Below, piece after piece: positions 1-7,707 of a stretch of 64,000 nt of DNA. This stretch comes from an uncultured Bacteroides sp. (GTDB lineage: Bacteria > Bacteroidota > Bacteroidia > Cytophagales > Cyclobacteriaceae). The position numbers and the translations under genes were made by a program. The stretch lies in NCBI GenBank assembly GCA_902168185.1, contig CABHOV010000039.1:62001-126000 (forward strand), read 5' to 3'. The notes beneath the pieces were generated by a model. The model saw only the letters and a list, made by a program, of their open reading frames with translations, did no database searches and was not told the origin of the DNA. Position 1 is the first letter of the stretch. Every line of letters begins with the position of its first letter.

Positions 1-987
1 AACGAAAAATTCGATGGCATGATCATGCCAGATAAAGCAACCCGCCCCAGGTATGTAGTACAAAAGGGAACGGCTGCTACGCTGGATTTTGCAGCAGTAA
101 CGGCACAAGCTGCTCGTGTATTCAGGAAATTTGACAAGCAACTTCCTGGACTTTCCGATTCATGTTTGACTGCTGCTGTAAAGGCATGGCAATGGGCGCA
201 GAAGAATCCAAATATAGTATATGATCAAAACGCCATGAATCGTGCTTTTGATCCCGATGTAACAACCGGTGGATATGGTGATCAGCATTTCTCCGATGAG
301 TTTGTATGGGCTGCTTCGGAGTTATATACCTCCACGAAGGATGAACAATACTTTTCAAGTATAAATCTTTTGCCTGATGAAGCAGTTCAGCTTCCTTCCT
401 GGGCACAGGTTCATCTGCTGGGATATTACACACTGATTCGTTTTCAATCTTCGTTGCCTGCAACAACGCAGCAAAAGATCGAAGGGATGAAGAGCTCGAT
501 AGTGAAATTTGCCGATGCATTGATCAACGGTGTGGATACACGCGCATTCAATTCTGTGATGGGCAAATCTGCTAAAGACTATATATGGGGAAGTTCTTCT
601 GTGGCGGCCAACCAGGGCATTGAACTGATCCAGGCCTATAAAATTACGAATGATAAGAAGTATCTGGACTATGCTTTAACTAATCTTGATTTTCTCCTTG
701 GAAAAAATGGAACAGGGTATTCGTTCGTTACCGGGTATGGCGATAAAACACCGATGCATCCACACCACCGTCCTTCTATAGCAGATGGTGTTGTTGACCC
801 GATCCCGGGCTTGATTGCAGGCGGACCGAATCCGGGTATGCAGGATCATTGTAAATATGCTTCTTCTGTTCCGGATGAAGCTTATACCGATGATGATTGT
901 TCTTACGCCTCTAATGAAATTGCTATTAATTGGAATGCTCCTTTCTCGTATCTTGTATGTGCGCAAGAGGCGCTACAGGCAAAATAA
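1..987 (+). CDS. Glycoside hydrolase family 9 endoglucanase, C-terminal part (5' end outside window)
   Basis: This is the C-terminal part of a GH9 cellulase, an inverting endo-beta-1,4-glucanase with an (alpha/alpha)6 barrel. The frame is open from base 1, and the first ATG at 19 is internal. Both GH9 signatures are present: SFVTGYG...HPHHRPS, with the active-site His-Arg, and YTDDDCSYASNEIAINWNA, which contains the general-acid Glu of the family. The catalytic Asp pair in the N-terminal third lies outside the window, so activity cannot be judged in full. It is followed after 24 bp by a same-strand alpha/beta hydrolase and then by GH2 and GH43 genes, which indicates one glycan-degradation operon. 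The substrate is probably cellulose, mixed-linkage glucan or a xyloglucan backbone; this is inferred from the family. Confidence 0.93.
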   Translation, partial: NEKFDGMIMPDKATRPRYVVQKGTAATLDFAAVTAQAARVFRKFDKQLPGLSDSCLTAAVKAWQWAQKNPNIVYDQNAMNRAFDPDVTTGGYGDQHFSDEFVWAASELYTSTKDEQYFSSINLLPDEAVQLPSWAQVHLLGYYTLIRFQSSLPATTQQKIEGMKSSIVKFADALINGVDTRAFNSVMGKSAKDYIWGSSSVAANQGIELIQAYKITNDKKYLDYALTNLDFLLGKNGTGYSFVTGYGDKTPMHPHHRPSIADGVVDPIPGLIAGGPNPGMQDHCKYASSVPDEAYTDDDCSYASNEIAINWNAPFSYLVCAQEALQAK

Positions 988-1011
988 GGATCATCACATT
1001 AATATACTTCT

Positions 1012-1815
1012 ATGAGCAGACTGGTTTTGTGTCTTATACTGTTGATCGCAACATCACAGGTATATGGACAAGCTAAAACTGATTCGGTAAAATTCTTTAC
1101 TTCTTTCGATGGTGTCAAAATTCACTATGAGATTAAAGGCTTTGGCGAACCCGTTGTACTTGTACATGGATTTATTGTCGATGGTGAATCGTGGAAGCGA
1201 ACAGCGCTTTATAATGATTTGCTGGTAGCAGGTTTCAAAGTAATCACACTGGACCAACGCGGAAATGGTTTGTCTGATAAACCGCATACACCTGAAGCGT
1301 ATGAGAAAGATGCAGAAGCAAGAGACATCATGGGTCTTGCTACTAAACTAGGTTTGAAAAAATATAGCGTTGTAGGATATTCACGTGGTTCTATTATAGT
1401 ATCACGATTGTTAGTCTTCGATATTCGCATCGAGCGGGCTGTGCTTGGTGGTATGGGATCAGATTTTACAAATCCTGCATGGTCACGGAGAGAATTGTTT
1501 TACAAAGCATTGATGGGTGAATCCGTTCCGGAATTGGAAGGCATGGTTAAGTATGTAAAGGATTCGGGGTTTGATCAGCGTGCGCTTGCCTATTTGCAAA
1601 AGGCACAACCTTCAACAAGTGTGGAGGAGTTATCGAGGATAAATAAACCGGTACTTGTATTGTGTGGTGATCGCGATGAAGACAACGGATCTTCCGAGAC
1701 ACTTGCTTCGTTCATTCCGAATGCAGTATATAAACGCACTCCGGGCGATCATAACAATACCGCGCGATCGCAAGGTTTCTCAGATCTGGTAGTATCTTTC
1801 CTGAAAAAAAAGTAA
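1012..1815 (+). CDS. Secreted alpha/beta hydrolase
   Basis: A 267-residue alpha/beta-fold hydrolase with a signal peptide ending near VYGQA. The oxyanion HG motif (VLVHGF) lies around residues 50-55. The nucleophile elbow GYSRGS places the Ser at 124. The late acid sits in LCGDRDED and the His in GDHNNT, so the triad looks complete. It lies between GH9 and GH2 genes, and the downstream GH2 starts 3 bp after its stop, so the genes are co-transcribed. In this setting an esterase that removes ester groups from plant polysaccharide is plausible, but the sequence does not distinguish esterase from lipase or other hydrolases. Confidence is high for the fold and low for the substrate. Confidence 0.85.
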   Translation: MSRLVLCLILLIATSQVYGQAKTDSVKFFTSFDGVKIHYEIKGFGEPVVLVHGFIVDGESWKRTALYNDLLVAGFKVITLDQRGNGLSDKPHTPEAYEKDAEARDIMGLATKLGLKKYSVVGYSRGSIIVSRLLVFDIRIERAVLGGMGSDFTNPAWSRRELFYKALMGESVPELEGMVKYVKDSGFDQRALAYLQKAQPSTSVEELSRINKPVLVLCGDRDEDNGSSETLASFIPNAVYKRTPGDHNNTARSQGFSDLVVSFLKKK

Positions 1816-1818
1816 AGG

Positions 1819-4608
1819 ATGATCATTTTACGCTCACAATCTATACTCACGTTATTGTCAATCGTGCTGTGTTTAAACCTGTATGCACAGACACCTGTTA
1901 ACACGCAACGCCAGTATCTGTCTGGTACAGATAAGGACCATACTATACCTTGGGATTTTTTCTGTACCAAAGGACGCAACTCCGGTAAGTGGACAACCAT
2001 TCCGGTGCCGTCTAACTGGGAGTTACAAGGCTTTGGTGAATATACGTATGGCAGGGGGGTAAAGAAGATAGGTGAGCAGGGCTTGTATAAATATACCTTC
2101 ACGACTTCAAAAGAATGGCGTGGAAAAAAAATCTTCATTGTGTTTGAAGGTTCCATGACGGATACAGAAGTGAAGATCAATGGCAAACTTGCAGGACCAA
2201 TACATCAGGGAGGTTTTTATGAATTCAAGTATGATGTGTCTGGTTTGATTAACCCGGGTGCAGCCAATTTGTTGGAAGTGAAAGTCAGTAAGATTTCGGC
2301 AAACGAATCTGTATACCGTGCAGAGTCTGACGGAGACTTCTGGGCGATGGGAGGTATATTTAGACCTGTTTACCTGGAAGTAAAGCCTGCCTCTTATATT
2401 GACCGGGTAGCCATTGACGCAGAAGCGGATGGATCATTTCGTATGGATGTATATACCGGAAATGCATCTGCAAACCATACTATAGACGTACAGGTGCTGG
2501 AATTAAATGGTGAAAAAGAAGGTGATGTATTTTCTAACCAGGTAACAGCAAAACAAAATATAGTTTCAGTTACCAATGTTTTCCCTGGAGTAAAATTGTG
2601 GAGTCCTGAGCATCCGAACTTGTATGAAGCAATTGTTTCTTTAAAAGATAAGCGGGGAGTAGTCCACACCATACGACAACGTTTTGGTTTTCGAACTGTG
2701 GAGGTGCGGAAACATGATGGTATATATGTTAACGGTGCTCGCATCATTTTCAAAGGGGTAAATCGTCATAGCTTTTGGCCAGAGAGTGGGCGCACGCTAA
2801 GCAAAGAAATTAGCCTGCTCGATGTGAATCTTATCAAAGATATGAACATGAATGCAGTGCGCATGTCTCACTATCCACCCGATCAGCATTTCCTGGATGT
2901 ATGCGATTCGCTTGGACTTTTTGTATTGGATGAACTCACGGGCTGGCAAGCTAAATATGATACGGAGGCAGGAAGGAAACTCGTAAAGGAATTGGTGGTG
3001 CGCGATGTTAATCATCCAAGTATAGTATTATGGGCGAATGGTAATGAGGGCGGATGGAATACAGCGTTGGATGATGACTTTCTTAAATATGATATTCAAC
3101 AACGATTTGTTTATCACCCGTGGGAAAAATTCAGAGGTACAGATACGAAGCATTACCCTGACTATAATTATGTAACGAACTCGGTACTGTATGGAAATGA
3201 AATTTATTTCCCGACTGAATTCATGCATGGTTTATACGATGGTGGTCATGCTGCAGGGCTGGATGATTTCTGGAACGCCATGTTGTCTCATCCCTTTCGC
3301 GCGGGTGGATTTCTTTGGTCGTTTCATGATGAAGGTGTAGTACGCCACGATCGCAAGGATAGTATAGATACAAATAGCAACAGTGCACCGGATGGAATTG
3401 TTGGGCCACACCGCGAAAAGGAGGGAAGCTTTTTTGCAGTAAAAGAAATCTGGTCACCGGTATATATAGGTATGAAATCGGTGCCTTCCGATTTTGAGGG
3501 CTCAATCGCTGTTGAGAATCGCTATAGCTATACGAATCTTGAGCAATGCAACTTTCGTTGGAAACTGGTATCCCTCGCTTCACCACATACAAATGATACC
3601 GGTGGAAAAATTGATTCAGAGGGGAAGTCCCAAGCTATATCACTCGCACCAGGAACAAAAGGATTCTTGAAGTTATCGCTTCCTGCGCACTGGCGAAATA
3701 GTGACGTGCTATACCTGACGGCATCCGATCCACATCACCGTGAAATCTTTACCTGGTCATGGCCGTTGAAATCTCCTGTAGAAATGGTTCAGAAAGTTCT
3801 TCCCGCGTTGACTGCTCAAACGGTTCAGGCACAGGAAACATCCACAATGTTAACGGTAACAAGCGGTGACACGCAGTATATATTTGATAAAGCTACAGGC
3901 TATCTGGAGAAAGTAATTGTAAAAGGTACAACGATATCTTTATCAAAAGGACCTGTGCAGGCCGGTGTTGCACATAAGCTCAAGCAATTCAATCACCGTA
4001 AGGAAGGCAGTGAATATATAGTAGAGCCTATATATGAAGGTGAAACCATGTTTACGGTAAAGTGGATGTTTGCTCCCGGCAAACCTGCAAAACTCGACTA
4101 TAGCTATTCTCAAAAAAGTGAAGCCGATTTTATGGGGATTTCCTTTAAGTATCCTGAAGATAAGATCACGGGAATGAAGTGGTTGGGACAAGGCCCTTAT
4201 CGTGTGTGGAAGAACAGGTTAAAAGGAATGCAGTTTGGTATATGGGAGAAAAAGTATAACAACACCGTGACAGGAGAAAGTTGGGACTATCCAGAATTTA
4301 AAGGATACCATGCAAAGCTCTATTGGGTTAACGTGACTTCGAAGGAAGCACCTTTCACAATCTATAGTGAAAATGAAAATACTTTCTTGCAGATGTTGAA
4401 GCCGCTTCGACCCAAAGGAGCCTACAACGAATTTAATAATCCTCCGTTCCCGGAAGGCGAGATTAGTTTTCTTCAGGCTATAGCACCGATTGGCACCAAA
4501 TTCCAGGATTCTAAAGTTATGGGTCCGCAAAGTCAGAAGAATATCATGATGAATTATACTCCCATCAACGGAACGCTGTGGTTTGATTTTGGAATTAAAA
4601 ACCCATAA
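1819..4608 (+). CDS. Glycoside hydrolase family 2 (beta-galactosidase-like)
   Basis: A 929-residue GH2 enzyme with a signal peptide. It has an N-terminal jelly-roll sugar-binding domain, an immunoglobulin-like domain, and a TIM barrel starting near FKGVNRHSFWPESGR. The barrel carries the MSHYPPDQHFLDVCDSLGLFVLDE block typical of GH2. The acid/base is Glu410 in NGNEGG; the likely nucleophile is Glu467 in TEFMHGLYDGG. A long C-terminal part resembles the LacZ beta-sandwich and small-chain domain (GQGPYRVWKNR). It removes terminal beta-linked galactose or a related sugar, probably in the periplasm. It sits in an operon with GH9 and GH43 (3 bp gaps on both sides), consistent with debranching of a glucan. 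The exact sugar (galactose, glucuronate or mannose) is not decided. Confidence 0.9.
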   Translation: MIILRSQSILTLLSIVLCLNLYAQTPVNTQRQYLSGTDKDHTIPWDFFCTKGRNSGKWTTIPVPSNWELQGFGEYTYGRGVKKIGEQGLYKYTFTTSKEWRGKKIFIVFEGSMTDTEVKINGKLAGPIHQGGFYEFKYDVSGLINPGAANLLEVKVSKISANESVYRAESDGDFWAMGGIFRPVYLEVKPASYIDRVAIDAEADGSFRMDVYTGNASANHTIDVQVLELNGEKEGDVFSNQVTAKQNIVSVTNVFPGVKLWSPEHPNLYEAIVSLKDKRGVVHTIRQRFGFRTVEVRKHDGIYVNGARIIFKGVNRHSFWPESGRTLSKEISLLDVNLIKDMNMNAVRMSHYPPDQHFLDVCDSLGLFVLDELTGWQAKYDTEAGRKLVKELVVRDVNHPSIVLWANGNEGGWNTALDDDFLKYDIQQRFVYHPWEKFRGTDTKHYPDYNYVTNSVLYGNEIYFPTEFMHGLYDGGHAAGLDDFWNAMLSHPFRAGGFLWSFHDEGVVRHDRKDSIDTNSNSAPDGIVGPHREKEGSFFAVKEIWSPVYIGMKSVPSDFEGSIAVENRYSYTNLEQCNFRWKLVSLASPHTNDTGGKIDSEGKSQAISLAPGTKGFLKLSLPAHWRNSDVLYLTASDPHHREIFTWSWPLKSPVEMVQKVLPALTAQTVQAQETSTMLTVTSGDTQYIFDKATGYLEKVIVKGTTISLSKGPVQAGVAHKLKQFNHRKEGSEYIVEPIYEGETMFTVKWMFAPGKPAKLDYSYSQKSEADFMGISFKYPEDKITGMKWLGQGPYRVWKNRLKGMQFGIWEKKYNNTVTGESWDYPEFKGYHAKLYWVNVTSKEAPFTIYSENENTFLQMLKPLRPKGAYNEFNNPPFPEGEISFLQAIAPIGTKFQDSKVMGPQSQKNIMMNYTPINGTLWFDFGIKNP

Positions 4609-4611
4609 AGA

Positions 4612-5541
4612 ATGAATAAACTGTTTTTAGGTTTACTACTCAGCTTTGGTTTAAATGTCCAGGCACAATCTTCGACCAATGCAGATATATACTTGTTCTC
4701 CTATTTCAAGGGAAATGGTGAAGATGGGTTACATTTAGCGTATAGTGAAGACGGCTATACCTGGCAGGCACTCCACAACGACAGTTCTTTTCTGAAACCC
4801 GCAGCTGGTAAAGATAAGCTGATGCGCGATCCGTGTATCATACAATCACCGGATGGCACCTTTCACATGGTTTGGACCGTGAGCTGGAATGAAAAAGGAA
4901 TCGGGTATGCCAGTTCAAAAGATCTTATCCACTGGTCTGAACAACAATATATACCCGTGATGGAACATGAGAAGGATGCCCGCAACTGTTGGGCGCCCGA
5001 GATAGTATATGATCCACGGAGCCAGCAGTTCATGATCTATTGGGCTACAACCATTACCGGGCGTTTTACTGAAACTCAAAGCTTAAAAGAGAACGGTTAC
5101 AATCACCGCATGTATTACGTTACTACAAGAGATTTTAAAACGTTCAGCAAAACAGCCCTGCTATATAATCAAGGCTTTAATGTAATTGATGCGACTATTG
5201 CAGTAGATGGTAAGAAGTATATCATGTTTTTGAAAGATGAAACCATTGAACCACCTCAAAAAAATATTCGCATCGCGACTAGCAATGATTTGACAAAAGG
5301 ATATACCAAACCTGGAAAGCCTATTACGGGCAAAGAATGGGTTGAAGGTCCCACAAGTCTCAAAGTAAATAACCAATGGATTGTATACTTTGATAAATAC
5401 GGAGCAAACAAAATGGGTGCTGTTACTTCGTCAGATTTAATTTCATGGACGGATATATCTGATAAAGTAAATTTTCCTTCAGGAACAAAGCATGGAACCG
5501 CACTTAAAATTTCGAGAGCGGTGGTCGACAAATTGAAGTGA
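4612..5541 (+). CDS. Glycoside hydrolase family 43-like beta-propeller enzyme
   Basis: A 309-residue secreted protein with a signal peptide to about residue 19 (NVQAQS). The repeats LHLAYSEDGYTWQAL, IGYASSKDLIHWSE and IRIATSNDLTKGY mark the blades of a five-bladed beta-propeller. RDPCIIQSPDGTFHMVWT and CWAPEIVYDPRSQQFMIYW carry the Asp and Glu typical of GH43. Members act on arabinose, xylose or galactose side chains. It is the last gene of the GH9/hydrolase/GH2 operon, directly before a strong terminator. Some annotations call this group 'glycosyl hydrolase family 43 domain protein' without a proven substrate. Confidence 0.82.
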   Translation: MNKLFLGLLLSFGLNVQAQSSTNADIYLFSYFKGNGEDGLHLAYSEDGYTWQALHNDSSFLKPAAGKDKLMRDPCIIQSPDGTFHMVWTVSWNEKGIGYASSKDLIHWSEQQYIPVMEHEKDARNCWAPEIVYDPRSQQFMIYWATTITGRFTETQSLKENGYNHRMYYVTTRDFKTFSKTALLYNQGFNVIDATIAVDGKKYIMFLKDETIEPPQKNIRIATSNDLTKGYTKPGKPITGKEWVEGPTSLKVNNQWIVYFDKYGANKMGAVTSSDLISWTDISDKVNFPSGTKHGTALKISRAVVDKLK

Positions 5542-5580
5542 TATTTACTTATGATAACACGAGAAGTATAGTGAGATAGT

Positions 5581-5626
5581 TCAATAAAAAAGCCCATGAT
5601 TAAAATCACGGGCTTTTTTATTGAAT
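5581..5626. terminator. Bidirectional intrinsic terminator between convergent genes
   Basis: The arms 5581-5601 and 5606-5626 pair over 21 bp with a single A/C mismatch and a 4-nt loop. The GC core GCCC/GGGC is flanked by A6 and T6, so it works as a terminator on either strand. It separates the end of the GH43 gene from the end of the minus-strand cyclophilin. Confidence 0.93.
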
Positions 5627-5637
5627 TGAAAAATGTG

Positions 5638-6081
5638 TTACTCTTCTACTTCGCTGATAACAACTTTCTCCATTACATCACCTTGGCGGATCTGGTCGAT
5701 TACATCAAGGCCTTCGTATACTTTTCCGAAGACAGTATGGTTACGATCAAGATGTGCTGTATTCTGGCGGCTGTGGCAAATGAAAAATTGTGAGCCTCCT
5801 GTATTTCTTCCGGCATGTGCCATAGAGAGAACACCACGATCGTGATATTGATTATCACCCGTCAGTTCACAATTGATTTGATAACCCGGGCCTCCATTAC
5901 CAATGCCATTTGGGCAACCACCCTGGATCATAAAATTTGGAATCACGCGGTGAAACGTTAATCCATTGTAAAATCCTTTTTCGGCAAGTGTAATAAAATT
6001 GTTGACTGTATTCGGGGCATCCTTTTCAAAGAACTTAATCTTCATCACACCCTTTTTTGTATGGATTTCTGCAGCTTTCAT
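5638..6081 (-). CDS. Cyclophilin-type peptidyl-prolyl cis-trans isomerase
   Basis: A 147-residue single-domain cyclophilin that catalyses cis-trans isomerisation at proline. Family blocks are [19 protein letters not shown] (catalytic Arg, Phe, Met and Gln), [18 protein letters not shown] and [20 protein letters not shown] chose the ATG at 6081 ([11 protein letters not shown]), because the open frame upstream to 6138 encodes an extension ([11 protein letters not shown]) foreign to short bacterial cyclophilins. There is no signal peptide, so it is cytoplasmic like PpiB. It is transcribed alone and ends at the shared terminator. Confidence 0.93.
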   Translation of the reverse strand: MKAAEIHTKKGVMKIKFFEKDAPNTVNNFITLAEKGFYNGLTFHRVIPNFMIQGGCPNGIGNGGPGYQINCELTGDNQYHDRGVLSMAHAGRNTGGSQFFICHSRQNTAHLDRNHTVFGKVYEGLDVIDQIRQGDVMEKVVISEVEE

Positions 6082-6219
6082 AATCTGTTTTGTTAATTGG
6101 GGCGCAAGATAATAAAACCTTACAACTGATACATCCATAGTGTTATGTGCTGCGTGATTCTCCGTCCAACAAAGAATGTGATCACCCTATAGAATGAAGA
6201 AAATCGAACGAGCGATGAA

Positions 6220-6969
6220 TCAATTAAACGAAACCGAGTAGCTGTTGGTAACATAATTGAGACCACCGCTTGAGGATGTGATCTCATATCCCAATTGTAC
6301 ATCGCCTACTGTTATATCTCCAAACCACCCACGGGTTCTTACCCAGTTCATAATATCTTTTAGATTAATCGTTGCCGAGTTCGTCTTGCTCGTTCTCAGG
6401 AAAGAGTATACATGATTACTTCCATTGTTGCCACGGAATACATTCCAGGTATGGCCTCCAATGGAGACATTGGTGTGTGTAGGAACGGGATTGCCACTTG
6501 CATTCCAATTATAGGATATAGGCTTGATGTTGCCGCTTCCGTTCGCGTTGCTGGTATAATTCATCCACAACATGATCTCATGTTGCTTGCCACTGTCCCA
6601 TACATCATACGCTGCAGTCCATGCACCGCCAGCAGGCGTTGTAATGTTATAGCTGGTACTGCAAGTGTTCAAAGAACTGAGTGTCCGTCCCACATAACGT
6701 GTGCAGTTTGGATACGATTTGATTCCATTCGTGTTCGGGTGATTGGCCCACACGCCCCAGTTGCTATAGGAGTTGGCCCAGATTGATTGAGCTCCAGCCC
6801 CCGATCCCCAAATGTTATTATAGAGTGTATAACCACCATTAGACCATGTGGCGTACTGAGCGCTGGATCCCCACGCGGCCAATACTTCGGCATTAGATGG
6901 TTGAACTTCTTCTGTTTGACATGCCAATACGAGGCTCGCCATGATTAGAAATGCAAAGATGTTTTTCAT
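6220..6969 (-). CDS. Glycoside hydrolase family 12 endoglucanase, lipoprotein
   Basis: A 249-residue lipoprotein (lipobox LVLAC, Cys17) with a GH12 beta-jelly-roll catalytic domain filling the rest. The nucleophile is Glu131 in KQHEIMLWM and the acid/base is Glu229 in GYEITSSSGG, the two conserved Glu of this retaining family. Many Trp, Tyr and Asn-Gly residues line the cleft, as expected. GH12 enzymes cut beta-1,4-glucan, mixed-linkage glucan or xyloglucan internally. As a surface or outer-membrane lipoprotein it would complement the nearby GH9. It is a single gene reading away from the 390-bp region upstream. Confidence 0.88.
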   Translation of the reverse strand: MKNIFAFLIMASLVLACQTEEVQPSNAEVLAAWGSSAQYATWSNGGYTLYNNIWGSGAGAQSIWANSYSNWGVWANHPNTNGIKSYPNCTRYVGRTLSSLNTCSTSYNITTPAGGAWTAAYDVWDSGKQHEIMLWMNYTSNANGSGNIKPISYNWNASGNPVPTHTNVSIGGHTWNVFRGNNGSNHVYSFLRTSKTNSATINLKDIMNWVRTRGWFGDITVGDVQLGYEITSSSGGLNYVTNSYSVSFN

Positions 6970-7358
6970 GATTGACGTTGGTTTAAATCGTTTGCATGAA
7001 GGTAAAAAGTGACTAAAAGAGCGATGGGATCATTTTGTTAAAGAATACGGATCATTCACGCGAAGAGGGGTATAAAATATCTTTTAGTAGGGTATAATTC
7101 TGGTTTTTCAATCGATTTCTGTGGGGTTTACATTGCTGAAATCTGCTAGTCAAAGCAAGCCGGATACTTTAAAAGTTTAAACTCCAGATATATCTATAGT
7201 ATATCTGCTTATCATGATAGATGGTGCACCACTTTTGAGTCACCTGGTCTGATTGTGCAGTCCCTGTATCGATAGCTTCTTTATAAGAAATGCAGCACGC
7301 CATATACTTTACTGTAACTTTGTGTTTCGAATCTCTTCAGGCAATCAGTGCAACATAT
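6970..7358. promoter_or_regulatory. Divergent intergenic region (GH12 gene / small Cys-rich gene) with three adjacent palindromes
   Basis: About 390 bp without a gene. It holds the promoters of the GH12 gene (leftward) and of the gene at 7359 (rightward). Three perfect palindromes sit in a row: CAGATATA at 7185-7192 with TATATCTG at 7200-7207 (7-bp spacer), TATCATGATA at 7210-7219, and TGGTGCACCA at 7222-7231. The direct repeat GGGTATAA occurs near 7069 and 7090. These look like operator sites, but no regulator is encoded next to them. Confidence 0.5.
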
Positions 7359-7616
7359 ATGTCAAATTGCATCACACATAAAAAATGTTATCTCTCCAAA
7401 GAAATTGCTGAGGACGTTCTGATTGAAACAAGGACAGCGTTTGATTATGCCCCGGGCATGGGACCGGTGTCGGTATATTTATGTGATGAGTGTGGTTATT
7501 ATCATCTCACATCAAAAGGGCCGATGAACGAAAAGTTGAATCAATACTTATCTGAAGGAAAGATACAACGACAAAAAGAAGCCAACCGATGGCTCGACAA
7601 GTTCAAGAAAAGATAG
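7359..7616 (+). CDS. Small protein with a CxxC...H zinc-ribbon-like pattern
   Basis: An 85-residue protein, starting at MSNCITHKKC (ATG 7359). The open frame upstream to 7290 is in-frame but encodes an atypical extension. It contains Cys residues in the first 10 positions, then VYLCDECGYYHLTS, in which C-x2-C is followed by His, like one half of a zinc ribbon. The tail is basic (KFKKR). Similar short proteins occur across Bacteroidota without an assigned function. It could be a zinc-stabilised nucleic-acid or protein binder, but this is inference. It lies alone, ahead of the FtsX-type permease gene, from which it is separated by 91 bp. Confidence 0.7.
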   Translation: MSNCITHKKCYLSKEIAEDVLIETRTAFDYAPGMGPVSVYLCDECGYYHLTSKGPMNEKLNQYLSEGKIQRQKEANRWLDKFKKR

Positions 7617-7707
7617 ATTACTTTTTGTCTGATAAAATCCTGCCAGGTGGGTGATAACCATTTATCACATTGGTATCGTTTCTTTAATATACTAAAAACC
7701 TACGGCC

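Noticed and set aside
5596-5845. Short plus-strand open frames over the cyclophilin C-terminus
   Set aside because: They are antisense to the conserved cyclophilin frame and start inside the terminator stem.
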